Shown: in pieces, positions 17,286 through 26,104 of the stretch
Layout of the letters: each line of letters begins with the position of its first letter
Position numbering within the stretch: the stretch's first letter is position 1
From: Flavobacterium sp. HSC-32F16
GTDB taxonomy: Bacteria > Bacteroidota > Bacteroidia > Flavobacteriales > Flavobacteriaceae
Assembly (NCBI RefSeq): GCF_024171645.1
Contig: NZ_JALKAC010000002.1
Span: 372,001 to 436,000, forward strand
DNA length: 64,000 nt
Direction: 5' to 3'
Translations under genes and position numbers: made by a program
The notes under the pieces: generated by a model
Databases searched by the model: none
The model's input: the letters and a program-made list of their open reading frames with translations, nothing else
Told to the model about the DNA's origin: nothing

Positions 17286-18143
17286 ATGAAAACCTACTTT
17301 ATTGCCATCCTAATGATGGTGTTTCCATTCTTGATGCAAAGTCAGGACAACGTTAGATTAAAGCAGATCAACATTGTAAAAACAAATTACCAAAACTCTA
17401 AAGACGGCGAAATTGTTAATAAAACAATGGTTTTTAAAGATGGTAAACTTCAAACAATCACAACGTCAGATGTTGTTCAGCATTTCTATTACAACAAAAA
17501 TGGATTACTGGATATGACGGTAAAAGACAAAATAGGAAGCGACTGGAAAGAAGTAATCAATTACACGTACGACGCGGATAATAATATTACTAAATTTGTA
17601 AAAAAATATCAGGAAGGGCCAAACTATATCACTAAAGTGGTTTCATTTGTTTATGAAGGAGCAAGGGTAAAAGTAACAACTAAAAAGAGTACCAATCACC
17701 AGAATTTAGTTGATGATATCGAATATCTGGTTGAAAACGGAATCATTGTAAGACGTACTTCACGCGATAGAAATAAAGCAATTATAGGAAAACTAGAATA
17801 CGTTTATGTAAACGATAATGTATCTCGACACAAAGGATTGGTAGGCGACAAAATCTCTAAATCATATACATATGATGATAAAAAATCAGTAGATCAGTTA
17901 ATCGTTCAAAATCTTTTTGGAGATAATTATAAAGTAATTGTGCCTATGATTTCATATCATGAAGATGAATTTGCATTTGAATCAATTTCATACAATAACG
18001 AAATGAATTTCAGTCCCTCATCTACAGCTTTGGTTGCGGTAAGCAGAAAATTCAAATACAATAAATTAAATTTCCCAATTTCTTGTTCTCAAATTGAAGA
18101 GAACGGAATTGTTAAAACAGAAAAAACATTTATTTACGAATAA
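17286..18143 (+). CDS. secreted protein of unknown function
   Basis: The frame opens at a TTG at 17256, but the ATG at 17286 starts a clean signal peptide (MKTYFIAILMMVFPFLMQSQ), so that start is chosen. The mature part, about 265 residues, is rich in beta strands. It contains loose repeats of the form YxYDxxxN (FYYNKNGLLDMTV, YTYDADNNITKFV, YTYDDKKS) that recall YD/RHS-type repeats but are too few to assign. It is probably periplasmic or surface-located. It stands alone and is followed by a strong terminator. Confidence 0.6.
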   Translation: MKTYFIAILMMVFPFLMQSQDNVRLKQINIVKTNYQNSKDGEIVNKTMVFKDGKLQTITTSDVVQHFYYNKNGLLDMTVKDKIGSDWKEVINYTYDADNNITKFVKKYQEGPNYITKVVSFVYEGARVKVTTKKSTNHQNLVDDIEYLVENGIIVRRTSRDRNKAIIGKLEYVYVNDNVSRHKGLVGDKISKSYTYDDKKSVDQLIVQNLFGDNYKVIVPMISYHEDEFAFESISYNNEMNFSPSSTALVAVSRKFKYNKLNFPISCSQIEENGIVKTEKTFIYE

Positions 18144-18167
18144 TTGCTTTTTTAGAAAAATACTCTA

Positions 18168-18218
18168 AACCATTTATAAAATCAAGTTAATTACTGATTT
18201 ATAAATGGTTTATTTTTT
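18168..18218 (+). terminator. Rho-independent terminator
   Basis: AACCATTTATAAA and TTTATAAATGGTT form a 13-bp perfect stem followed by TATTTTTTT. Confidence 0.8.
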
Positions 18219-18270
18219 TAAAATAGGATTTAAAATTGAAATTCTATAATTATAGTAGTTTACAAATGAT

Positions 18271-18278
18271 TAAATTTG
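18271..18278 (+). promoter_or_regulatory. -7 element of hflX promoter
   Basis: TAAATTTG matches the Bacteroidota -7 consensus TAnnTTTG, 17 bases before the hflX ATG. A clear -33 TTG is not obvious. Confidence 0.4.
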
Positions 18279-18295
18279 TAGCCTTATTTTAAGAT

Positions 18296-19537
18296 ATGTT
18301 AGAGAAAGAAGTTATAAATTTTGAGAAAACAGCCATAGTAGGTATTGTAACTCAAAATCAGAGTGAGGAAAAACTTAATGAATATTTAGACGAATTAGAA
18401 TTTTTGACTTATACCGCAGGCGGTGAGGTCATTAAACGTTTTTCGCAAAAAATGGAACGCCCTAACCCAAAGACTTTTGTAGGGACGGGTAAGATAGACG
18501 AAATCAACCTTTTTGTAAAAGAGAACGGAATATCGACTTTGATTTTTGATGATGAATTATCACCATCACAGCAAAAAAATATTTCAAGAATTATAGATTG
18601 TAAAATTCTTGACAGAACGAATTTAATTCTGGATATTTTTGCTCAAAGAGCCGAAACTTCATATGCAAGGACACAGGTAGAACTGGCGCAGTGTATTTAT
18701 TTGCTGCCAAGACTTTCTGGTTTATGGACGCACCTTGAACGTCAAAAAGGAGGTATTGGTATGCGTGGTCCAGGTGAAACGGAGATCGAAACGGATAGAC
18801 GTATTGTTCGTGACCGAATTTCGTTATTGAAAGATAAAATCAAAACGATCGATAAACAAATGAGTATTCAGCGCAGCAATCGTGGCTCTATGGTTCGCGT
18901 GGCGTTGGTTGGATATACGAATGTTGGAAAATCGACCTTGATGAATGCTATTGGGAAAAGTGAAGTTTTTGTTGAGAATAAATTATTTGCAACTTTAGAT
19001 ACAACGGTTCGAAAAGTAGTGATTAAAAACTTGCCATTTTTACTTTCAGATACGGTTGGATTTATTCGAAAACTGCCAACACAATTGGTTGATTCGTTTA
19101 AAAGTACGCTGGATGAGGTTCGCGAAGCCGATTTACTTTTACACGTTGTTGATATTTCGCATCCTGATTTTGAAGATCATATTGAATCTGTAAATCAGAT
19201 TTTGTTAGAAATCAAAAGTAATGACAAACCAACTATTATGGTTTTCAATAAAATTGATGCTTATAAGCATTTGACGATTGATGAAGATGATTTGATTACT
19301 GAAAAAACCAGAAGACATTATACTTTAGAAGAGTGGAAACAAACCTGGATGAGTAATGTTGGTCATGATAAAGCATTGTTTATTTCGGCAACAGAAAAAG
19401 AAAATTTCGAAGAATTTAGAGAAACAGTTTATGAAGCGGTTCGTCAGATTCACATAACAAGATTCCCATACAATAAATTTTTATATCCTGATTATAAGGA
19501 TGCCGTTGAAAAAGAAGAAGAACAAGATGAAGAATAA
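18296..19537 (+). CDS. hflX: GTPase HflX
   Basis: This is a ribosome-associated GTPase that splits or rescues stalled ribosomes. Its 413 residues hold an N-terminal HflX domain with RFSQKMERPNPKTFVGTGK, a helical linker with RGPGETEIETDRR (the conserved HflX glycine-rich region), and a G domain. The G domain has G1 GYTNVGKST near residue 205, G3 DTVGFI near 252 and G4 NKID near 320. The acidic C-terminus is short. It is cytosolic, on the plus strand, and probably monocistronic, with a long palindrome following. Confidence 0.95.
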   Translation: MLEKEVINFEKTAIVGIVTQNQSEEKLNEYLDELEFLTYTAGGEVIKRFSQKMERPNPKTFVGTGKIDEINLFVKENGISTLIFDDELSPSQQKNISRIIDCKILDRTNLILDIFAQRAETSYARTQVELAQCIYLLPRLSGLWTHLERQKGGIGMRGPGETEIETDRRIVRDRISLLKDKIKTIDKQMSIQRSNRGSMVRVALVGYTNVGKSTLMNAIGKSEVFVENKLFATLDTTVRKVVIKNLPFLLSDTVGFIRKLPTQLVDSFKSTLDEVREADLLLHVVDISHPDFEDHIESVNQILLEIKSNDKPTIMVFNKIDAYKHLTIDEDDLITEKTRRHYTLEEWKQTWMSNVGHDKALFISATEKENFEEFRETVYEAVRQIHITRFPYNKFLYPDYKDAVEKEEEQDEE

Positions 19538-19544
19538 ATAAAAT

Positions 19545-19665
19545 TTTTACCGCAAAGAGCGCAAAAATTTTTACATGTAGTATTCAAAAAATAAAAAGTT
19601 CGCAAAGCTAAATCTTCATGAAGCTTTGCGAACTTTGTGTTTATATAAAAAACTTAGCGGTAAAA
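19545..19665. repeat. intergenic palindromic repeat
   Basis: The outer arms TTTTACCGC and GCGGTAAAA enclose an inner pair, AGTTCGCAAAGCT and AGCTTTGCGAACT. It could fold into a long hairpin in either transcript and lies between convergent hflX and the DUF3078 gene. It is another member of the dispersed intergenic palindromes of this genome. Confidence 0.7.
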
Positions 19666-19687
19666 TTAAGCAGTTTCAACTTTCAAA

Positions 19688-20638
19688 TTAAAACCCAAAA
19701 TTAACTCCTAAACCAAATACTTGTCGGGTTTGAAGTCCTTTAAAAGCATTGTCGTCATAAATAGCTTGAAAGGCAAAATTTGCTGATAGAAATTTATTTA
19801 CTTTCATAATAATGTTTAAGGAATAATTTACATCTACGTTTTGAGGGTCTTCCAGATAATTAGAATATAAATTCAACGTATTCTCTGCAGTTACATTGGT
19901 CATAATGGCCAATTTATAATAAACGGAAGCATAAAAACCCAACTCATAACGCATGGTCTTACCTTCGTCAACTCCAAAATAATCGCCATCTACATAAGGC
20001 AGACCCGTAAACCTATCAATTCCACTGGTATAAGCATTGTCTACAAAAGTGAATTTTGAAGTTAGAGGAGCAAAGTTTATTTTCAAGTTTTCATCTTTAG
20101 ACCAGTAAATACCTGGCCCCGTGGTAAGATATCCAGGAGACATAAACTTAGTTTGCTCTGTTCTAATTTCTTTGCCGTTGGCATCCTGACCATAAATGTA
20201 ACCTGTTGTAAATTGAGTTCTAAAATTTAAAAAGAAGGAGTAATACCATTCGCCAAAAGCTCTTTTACCTACGATGGAATTAAATTCTAAACGGTCATCG
20301 GTCTTTTTTCCGAAATCGGTATTTTTAGTTTGTAAAAGCCCGTAAGAAGCAAGAATTTTATTATCCCATGTTACATCATCTTTTTTATAATTGAAGTCGT
20401 AGTTTATCCCTAAAGTTCCGGAGAAACTGTCTTCACCTCCTGCGATCCAGTTATTAAAGCTGGATTGGTTTAATAAAAGAGATACAGTTCCTTTTGCTTT
20501 CCAGCCTTCTTCTTCAATGGTATCATTGATTTTTTTTACGGCTTTTTCTGTATTTTGAATTAATTCCTTTTCTGAATTTTGTGCCTGAACAATAGCAAAG
20601 TTCGCTAAAATGCATAGTAATAACGCCAGCTTTCTCAT
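19688..20638 (-). CDS. DUF3078 outer-membrane protein
   Basis: This is a 316-residue protein with a signal peptide ending at FAIVQAQ. It matches the DUF3078 family, which is restricted to Bacteroidota: the characteristic motif LLLNQSSFNNWIAGGEDSF is at about residues 53-71, and alternating aromatic strands suggest a beta-barrel. A -7-like TATATTTG (complement of 20662-20669) lies 24 bases upstream. Function is unknown. It lies downstream of the suf-associated genes, but this promoter candidate suggests at least partly independent transcription. Confidence 0.85.
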   Translation of the reverse strand: MRKLALLLCILANFAIVQAQNSEKELIQNTEKAVKKINDTIEEEGWKAKGTVSLLLNQSSFNNWIAGGEDSFSGTLGINYDFNYKKDDVTWDNKILASYGLLQTKNTDFGKKTDDRLEFNSIVGKRAFGEWYYSFFLNFRTQFTTGYIYGQDANGKEIRTEQTKFMSPGYLTTGPGIYWSKDENLKINFAPLTSKFTFVDNAYTSGIDRFTGLPYVDGDYFGVDEGKTMRYELGFYASVYYKLAIMTNVTAENTLNLYSNYLEDPQNVDVNYSLNIIMKVNKFLSANFAFQAIYDDNAFKGLQTRQVFGLGVNFGF

Positions 20639-20715
20639 GGTTGTTTAGTTTAGTGTATTCCCAAATATACTAAAAACGAATGGAAAACTAAATGATAATC
20701 TCCTGTAATTGCAGG

Positions 20716-21225
20716 TTATTTCTTAGATTCTTTATATAAAGGTACTGCAGAACATGCTTCGCCATACATAATGCTTCGGGCAAATGGTTGTAAATAGTTT
20801 GCAGCCAAAATGTAAGCACGCATTGGAACTGGTTTTCTGGAGCAGCCTTTTACAATAACGGGTTTACTTTTGTAAACAGAATAGTCGATTTTGCTTAAGA
20901 TTTCTTCGTATAAACTCGAATCAAGATCTTCGATTGTCCCGTTAACTACTTTTTTGGCATAAGGAGCCAAATGTACACTTACTAAAATTAAAGCCCAAGC
21001 AGGAATTATTGCATCTGTACTGCAATGTACAGCCACATATTGATCTTGGTATTGTGACCAATCGTGATTTTTAAGATGTTCTCTAAAGTCTTTTTCTTTC
21101 AATAAAAATCCTTCCAAAAGCCATTGCGAAATGTCAATTTGCACACGCATTCCTTTTGGATAATAATCCTCTAAATCAAAAACTTCTAAAGCACTATTGG
21201 CAACTTTATTGATGATTTCTTCCAT
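20716..21225 (-). CDS. DUF2480 family protein
   Basis: This soluble protein of 169 residues matches DUF2480, a family seen next to suf genes in many Bacteroidota. Recognisable stretches are LEDYYPKGMRVQIDISQWL near the N-terminus and VIVKGCSRKPVPMRAYILAA near residue 125. A conserved Cys in KGCSRKPVP could be functional. It follows the DUF59 gene in the same direction, 82 bases away. An accessory role in iron-sulfur assembly is suggested by position only. Confidence 0.85.
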   Translation of the reverse strand: MEEIINKVANSALEVFDLEDYYPKGMRVQIDISQWLLEGFLLKEKDFREHLKNHDWSQYQDQYVAVHCSTDAIIPAWALILVSVHLAPYAKKVVNGTIEDLDSSLYEEILSKIDYSVYKSKPVIVKGCSRKPVPMRAYILAANYLQPFARSIMYGEACSAVPLYKESKK

Positions 21226-21240
21226 GATTTTTTTAGTAGG

Positions 21241-21302
21241 CAGTGGTCAGTTTTTTAGTATTCAGTAACTCCTGAACACTAAAAAACTAAATACTGAACA
21301 CT
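21241..21302. repeat. short intergenic inverted repeat
   Basis: The region holds CAGTTTTTTAGTATTCAGT and its partial inverse CACTAAAAAACTAAATACTG. It separates the DUF2480 and DUF59 genes inside the cluster and looks like another dispersed intergenic repeat rather than a terminator. Confidence 0.5.
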
Positions 21303-21307
21303 TTATT

Positions 21308-21631
21308 TTAAAGCATTCCTAATTCTAATTTCGCTTCTTCGCTCATTAAATCTTTGCTCCAAGGCGGATCGAAAGTAATTTCTACTTCAACATCTTTGAT
21401 GTTTTCAATTGTTTTTACTTTTTCTTCAACCTCTCTTGGTAAGCTTTCTGCAACCGGGCAGTTTGGAGATGTTAATGTCATCAGGATTTTTACTTCGTAA
21501 TCTGTATTTACCATTACGTCGTAAATTAATCCTAACTCATAAATATCTACTGGAATCTCAGGATCGTAAATTCCTTTTAAAACTTTTACGATTGATTCTC
21601 CTAATTCGTTTGTGTCTATTTCTTGTTCCAT
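21308..21631 (-). CDS. DUF59/MIP18-family iron-sulfur assembly protein (SUF-associated)
   Basis: This is a 107-residue single-domain protein of the DUF59 family. Conserved parts are LKGIYDPEIPVDIYELGLIY, with the typical DPE-P-DI motif, and TSPNCPVAESLP, with the conserved Cys. C-terminal DPPWSKDLMSE is also standard. Such proteins help deliver iron-sulfur clusters (compare SufT and human MIP18/CIAO2). It lies downstream of sufE and the inserted GxxExxY gene on the same strand, which supports a role in the SUF pathway. Confidence 0.9.
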   Translation of the reverse strand: MEQEIDTNELGESIVKVLKGIYDPEIPVDIYELGLIYDVMVNTDYEVKILMTLTSPNCPVAESLPREVEEKVKTIENIKDVEVEITFDPPWSKDLMSEEAKLELGML

Positions 21632-21649
21632 TGTTTTTTATTTTTCCAC

Positions 21650-21741
21650 CATATAAGTTATATAAGTTCATTTGAGCATTGTGTTTACTGTATGGGATAA
21701 CAGCAGACTTATAATTTCTTATATTACTTATATGGTTTAAA
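21650..21741. repeat. flanking inverted repeat, copy 1
   Basis: The left arm is CATATAAGTTATATAAGTTC (21650-21669) and the right arm is CTTATATTACTTATATGG (21719-21736). The arms are inverse of each other. A second copy, with a left arm identical over 23 bases and a right arm matching at 26 of 27 bases, lies at 22231-22297 on the other side of the GxxExxY gene. Confidence 0.8.
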
Positions 21742-21754
21742 TTTAATTTTGTTT

Positions 21755-22171
21755 TTAATTTTCTAGCCAGCGATATAATTCGTTGACGTATGTTTTTTGA
21801 CCTTCGTGATAAATATTGGTTACATTAAAGTTTATCATTAAACCTATTGGTGACTTCAAAAGTTTCATATACGACATTAATTTTGCAATATGAATAGGTA
21901 TAATTTGATCAACTGCTTTCAATTCAAGAACTAAACAATTCTCAATAAATAAGTCACACCTCAAATCAGATTGTAATTCTAATCCTTTATATTCTACAGG
22001 AATCACTAACTCAGATTTAAAATTTATTCCTCTTAAGGATAATTCTTTAATCATGCATTGATGATAAATACTTTCTAAAAGACCAGCTCCAATACTTTTA
22101 TGAACTTCAATCGCCGCTCCATTAACCTGATAAATTAAATCCGTCAAATATTTCTTTGTAATCATCTGCAT
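21755..22171 (-). CDS. GxxExxY family protein
   Basis: This 138-residue protein has the family signature GAGLLESIY at about residues 28-36, followed by ELSLRGINFKSELVIPV and DLFIENCLVLELKAV. The latter contains the D...E-x-K pattern that ties this family to the PD-(D/E)XK nuclease fold. The biochemical role is not established. It interrupts the suf gene series between sufE and the DUF59 gene and is bracketed by two near-identical inverted repeats, so it was probably inserted there. The ATG two codons downstream is an equally good start. Confidence 0.85.
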   Translation of the reverse strand: MQMITKKYLTDLIYQVNGAAIEVHKSIGAGLLESIYHQCMIKELSLRGINFKSELVIPVEYKGLELQSDLRCDLFIENCLVLELKAVDQIIPIHIAKLMSYMKLLKSPIGLMINFNVTNIYHEGQKTYVNELYRWLEN

Positions 22172-22230
22172 TTTTCAGCAATAATAAGAAATAAAAAAGA
22201 AAGATAAAACTTACTTTTTGTTTTTTTCAT

Positions 22231-22297
22231 CATATAAGTTATATAAGTTCATTAAAGCAAAAACTTAAATTTTCTTATATGACTTATATGGTTTAAA
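22231..22297. repeat. flanking inverted repeat, copy 2
   Basis: The left arm CATATAAGTTATATAAGTTC at 22231-22250 and the right arm CTTATATGACTTATATGG at 22274-22291 match copy 1 at 21650-21741. The spacer between the arms is shorter here. Confidence 0.8.
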
Positions 22298-22301
22298 GTT
22301 T

Positions 22302-22727
22302 TTAATTTTTGTTTTTAGCATCAAAAGCCAAAGCATACATTTTGATGTTTTTTATCATCGAAACCAAACCGTTGGCACGAGTTGCTGATAAATGTTCTTT
22401 TAATCCAATTTCGTCAATAAATTCAGTGTCTGCGTTTATAATGTCTGATGCTTTTTGATTGGAGAATGCACGAATTAAAATTGCAATTATCCCTTTGGTC
22501 AAAATAGCATCGCTGTCTGCGGTGAAAACGATTTTATCGTCTTGTTGTTCACCTTGTAACCAAACTTTTGACTGGCATCCTTTAATTAAATTCTCATCGG
22601 TTTTATATTCTTCTTTAATTAACGGAAGACTTTTTCCTAGTTCGATGATGTATTCATAACGCTGCATCCAGTCGTCGAACATTGAAAATTCGTCTATTAT
22701 TTCGTTTTGAATTTCTTTTATCGTCAT
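22302..22727 (-). CDS. sufE: SufE cysteine desulfuration protein
   Basis: This is the sulfur acceptor that takes persulfide from SufS and passes it to SufB. The 141 residues have the SufE fold. KGCQSKVW holds the acceptor Cys51, the same position as in E. coli SufE. MFDDWMQRYEYIIELG near the N-terminus and RANGLVSMI near residue 115 are also conserved. It starts two bases after the lipoprotein stop, so it is in the sufS operon. It is cytosolic. Confidence 0.95.
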   Translation of the reverse strand: MTIKEIQNEIIDEFSMFDDWMQRYEYIIELGKSLPLIKEEYKTDENLIKGCQSKVWLQGEQQDDKIVFTADSDAILTKGIIAILIRAFSNQKASDIINADTEFIDEIGLKEHLSATRANGLVSMIKNIKMYALAFDAKNKN

Positions 22728-22729
22728 AA

Positions 22730-23155
22730 TTATTCTTTAGCAAAATCAACCAGTAAATTAACTAGCTTTTCTATTTCCTTTGGAGGAAAACCATTGTCGA
22801 AACCAGCAGTCTCGTATGTTTTTTGATTTTGAGTTATTTTTAAATTTCCAATTGCAGCACCATCATAAAAACGTTTTTCACTTGGTGCTTTTAAAGCCGA
22901 AAGACTGTCTAAGTTTATTTTAGAAAATTCGACAGCAATTTTATTCCATTTAGCGTCATCAATTTTGCTTTCAACCGGTTGCTGATCCCTTCCATTTGTA
23001 ACAGAAACTGTTTGGTTTTGAACTACAATTTTTTTGAAATATCCTCTGGACATAGCAGAGTATTCAATTTGTGTTGAAGTTAAATCTGCTTTTTTCTGAC
23101 TAGAACAACCTGTTCCAATCACGATAGTTAATAGCAATAAAGACAATATTCTCAT
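22730..23155 (-). CDS. small lipoprotein of unknown function
   Basis: This 141-residue protein has a lipoprotein signal peptide (MRILSLLLLTIVIGTGCSS, Cys17). The mature domain is small and mixed alpha/beta, with GFDNGFPPKEIEKLVNLL at the C-terminus. No characterised family is recognised. It is tightly packed between sufS (12 bases upstream) and sufE (2 bases downstream), so it is co-transcribed with them. A link between an envelope lipoprotein and SUF is not obvious. Confidence 0.75.
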   Translation of the reverse strand: MRILSLLLLTIVIGTGCSSQKKADLTSTQIEYSAMSRGYFKKIVVQNQTVSVTNGRDQQPVESKIDDAKWNKIAVEFSKINLDSLSALKAPSEKRFYDGAAIGNLKITQNQKTYETAGFDNGFPPKEIEKLVNLLVDFAKE

Positions 23156-23167
23156 AAAAATAGTTTT

Positions 23168-24382
23168 TTAGCTTAGCATTGTTTGCGCCTTCTTAACGGC
23201 ATCGACCATTTGATCAATTTCTTCTTTGGTATTATAAAATGAGAAAGAAGCACGAATCGTTCCCGGAATACAAAAGAAATTCATAATTGGCTGTGCGCAA
23301 TGATGTCCGGTTCTAACTGCAATTCCTAATTTGTCGATAATCGAACCAATATCATACGGATGAATTCCATCAATATTAAACGATATAACCGAAGCTTTAT
23401 TTTTTCCTGTTCCGTAGATTCTTAAACCTTCTATTTCAGATAAACGATTTGTAGCGTATTCTAAAAGCTCGTGTTCGTATTCTTGAATATTATCAAAACC
23501 AATACTGTTTAAATAATCAATTGCAGTTCCTAAAACAATTCCGCCAGCAATATTTGGTGTTCCAGCTTCAAATTTATGAGGAAGATCTGCATAAGTAGTT
23601 TTCTCGAAAGTAACTTCTTTGATCATTTCTCCTCCGCCTTGATAAGGAGGAAGTTTATTTAACCATTCTTCTTTTCCATATAAAATTCCAGTTCCAGTTG
23701 GACCGCACATTTTATGTCCAGAAAAAGCATAAAAATCGCAATCTAATTCCTGAACATTTGGTTTTAAATGCGGAACAGCCTGCGCACCATCAATTAAAAC
23801 GGCAGCGCCAACAGAATGCGCTTTATCAATGATATATTTTATCGGATTAATAATTCCGAGAGCGTTTGAAATATGATTTAAGGTAACGACTTTTGTTTTT
23901 TCTGAAAGCAAAGCATCAAATTCTTCTAGAATTAATTCTCCGTTTTCATTAATCGGAATAACTTTTAAAGCTGCTCCGGTTTTTTCGCATAACATCTGCC
24001 ACGGTACAATATTACTGTGGTGTTCTAATGACGAAACGATTACTTCGTCACCAGGTTTTAAGATAGAAGCAAAACCATTTGTTACTAGGTTGATTCCGTG
24101 AGTAGTTCCCGAAGTAAAAAGTACTTCGTGAGCATGTTTTGCATTAATATGTTCTTTTACTTTACCACGAGAAATCTCGTAAGCATCAGTAGCTAATTGG
24201 CTTAAAGTGTGAACGCCTCGGTGAATGTTGGCGTTGATTTCCTGATAATATTTTACCTCTGCATCGATCACAATTTGTGGTTTTTGCGAAGTAGCTCCGT
24301 TGTCGAAATATACTAAAGGTTTTCCGTTTACAGTTTGTGAAAGTATTGGAAAATCAGCTCTTATTTTTTGAATATCTAGCAT
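23168..24382 (-). CDS. sufS: SufS cysteine desulfurase
   Basis: This is a PLP enzyme that takes sulfur from cysteine for iron-sulfur assembly. Its 404 residues are class-V aminotransferase fold, group II. The PLP lysine lies in YAFSGHKMCGPTGTG. VLIDGAQAVPH contains the Asp and His that hold PLP. The persulfide cysteine is in RTGHHCAQP near residue 360, with the short loop typical of SufS rather than IscS. A possible -7 element TACTTTTG (complement of 24409-24416) lies upstream. It heads the second suf transcript, with the lipoprotein and sufE. Confidence 0.97.
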   Translation of the reverse strand: MLDIQKIRADFPILSQTVNGKPLVYFDNGATSQKPQIVIDAEVKYYQEINANIHRGVHTLSQLATDAYEISRGKVKEHINAKHAHEVLFTSGTTHGINLVTNGFASILKPGDEVIVSSLEHHSNIVPWQMLCEKTGAALKVIPINENGELILEEFDALLSEKTKVVTLNHISNALGIINPIKYIIDKAHSVGAAVLIDGAQAVPHLKPNVQELDCDFYAFSGHKMCGPTGTGILYGKEEWLNKLPPYQGGGEMIKEVTFEKTTYADLPHKFEAGTPNIAGGIVLGTAIDYLNSIGFDNIQEYEHELLEYATNRLSEIEGLRIYGTGKNKASVISFNIDGIHPYDIGSIIDKLGIAVRTGHHCAQPIMNFFCIPGTIRASFSFYNTKEEIDQMVDAVKKAQTMLS

Positions 24383-24603
24383 GTCTTATTTAGAAAAAAA
24401 TCTATTTACAAAAGTACTAAAACTAAATTTGTTTATACAGCAATTCTATAATTTCCTTTTATGGCACCATTACAGCAAGGCGTAAATGCTGATTCCGTAA
24501 AAATCAATTCCATTTTATGAATTATCCGAATCAGATTTATAATTTGAGTTCTAAAATCGTGAACATAAATTATTTATATTGCATTAAAAATATCTAAATC
24601 ATC

Positions 24604-25953
24604 ATGAAAAAATTTCTCAAAGTACTTTTGCTTGTAGTGGTTCTTGCTTTTTTGTATTTCGGATTTACAACTTATCCCAAACTGGATTTAATTTCTGGTT
24701 TTTCGGCTAAAAGTGTTGCGTCCGGACATTTTATTGATAATCGTCCATTAGATTTAATTGAAAAAACAGACAATGATATTGATATGATTGATTTGGCTAA
24801 AAATTCAATCAATGATTCTGGAAAATTTGCCATTTCAAATGTTTATGGTTTAAAGGAAAGAAAAGCAATTTATCGCGAAGGGTTAGGTGCAGTTTTGATT
24901 AATGATGATTTTCATGTCTCAAAACCATATCTGCTTCCAAAGAGAACAAAATTGGTAAACAATCTTCCGTTTCCTTATGGAAATAATGAACCAAAAGATA
25001 CTGCTTTCGCTAATGTTGATTACACGAAATTAAAAAATGCAGTTGAAAATGCTTTTGATAAAAATGATGGAAAAGCAAAAAGAACCCGTGCTGTTGTCGT
25101 TTTATACAAAGACAAACTGATTGCCGAAAAATACGATGCAGGTTTTAATAAAGACAGTAAAATTCTAGGTTGGTCTATGACAAAAAGTATCACAAGTTCT
25201 GCTTTTGGAGTTTTAGCCAAACAAGGAAAAATTGATATTTACAAACCAGCACCAATTAAGGAATGGCAAAATGATGATCGTAAAATTATTACGATTAATG
25301 ATTTACTGCACATGAATTCAGGTTTAGAATGGGAAGAGAATTATAGCACAATCTGCGACGCTACAAAAATGCTTTTTCAGGCCGAAGATATGGGAAAAGT
25401 GCAATTGGATAAACCAGCTCAATTTAAACCCAATACACATTGGAATTATTCTTCAGGAACGACAAACTTATTGTCTCTGATTCTAAGAAGACAATTTAAA
25501 ACACAGCAAGAATATCTTGATTTTTGGTACAGCGCCCTAATCGACAAAATCGGAATGAATTCGATGATTGTAGAGCAAGATATGTCGGGAACTTTTGTTG
25601 GTTCATCTTACGGATGGGCAACGCCAAGAGACTGGTCAAAATTTGGATTGTTGTATCTAAGAAAAGGAAACTGGAATGGAGAACAAATCTTAGATGAAAG
25701 TTGGGTAAAATATACAGCAACACCAACGAATACTTCTGAAGGAAAGTATGGTGCGCAATTTTGGCTGAATGCCGGAGGAAAATTCCCTGATGTTCCTCGT
25801 GACATGTTTTATTGCAGCGGATATCAAGGTCAAATGGTGGCGATTATTCCATCATTGGATATGGTAATTGTGAGAATGGGAGTAAGAGAAGGCGATAAAA
25901 GTTTTGATTTTAATGGGTTTTTGAAGGGGGTAATTGACAGTGTAAAAAAATAG
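24604..25953 (+). CDS. serine hydrolase, class C beta-lactamase fold
   Basis: This 449-residue protein has an N-terminal membrane anchor or signal (MKKFLKVLLLVVVLAFLYFGF). The penicillin-binding-like domain has the SxxK motif SMTK (in GWSMTKSIT) near residue 198, a YxN-type YSS motif (NYSSGTTN) near 282, and a late GYQGQ region in place of KTG. Members are esterases, D-aminopeptidases or beta-lactamases; the substrate cannot be assigned. It lies opposite the suf genes and splits sufD from sufS. Confidence 0.85.
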   Translation: MKKFLKVLLLVVVLAFLYFGFTTYPKLDLISGFSAKSVASGHFIDNRPLDLIEKTDNDIDMIDLAKNSINDSGKFAISNVYGLKERKAIYREGLGAVLINDDFHVSKPYLLPKRTKLVNNLPFPYGNNEPKDTAFANVDYTKLKNAVENAFDKNDGKAKRTRAVVVLYKDKLIAEKYDAGFNKDSKILGWSMTKSITSSAFGVLAKQGKIDIYKPAPIKEWQNDDRKIITINDLLHMNSGLEWEENYSTICDATKMLFQAEDMGKVQLDKPAQFKPNTHWNYSSGTTNLLSLILRRQFKTQQEYLDFWYSALIDKIGMNSMIVEQDMSGTFVGSSYGWATPRDWSKFGLLYLRKGNWNGEQILDESWVKYTATPTNTSEGKYGAQFWLNAGGKFPDVPRDMFYCSGYQGQMVAIIPSLDMVIVRMGVREGDKSFDFNGFLKGVIDSVKK

Positions 25954-25963
25954 ATTGTTCTTT

Positions 25964-26037
25964 CCTGCAAGGTTTTCCAAACCTTGTAGGTATAGAAATG
26001 AAACTTAACACCTACAAGGTTTTGAAAACCTTGCAGG
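25964..26037. repeat. double hairpin intergenic repeat
   Basis: CCTGCAAGGTTTTCCAAACC and its inverse GGTTTTGAAAACCTTGCAGG lie about 40 bases apart, with an inner CTTGTAGGT / ACCTACAAG pair. It is a dispersed palindromic element and not a simple terminator. Confidence 0.65.
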
Positions 26038-26049
26038 AGTAGTAAATAA

Positions 26050-26083
26050 AAAAACCGATAAACTTAAAAGCTTATCGGTTTTT
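26050..26083. terminator. bidirectional terminator
   Basis: AAAACCGATAA and TTATCGGTTTTT flank a short loop. It has A and T tracts on the two sides and ends both the serine hydrolase and sufD transcripts. Confidence 0.8.
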
Positions 26084-26104
26084 GATTTTTATGAATAGAA
26101 TTTT

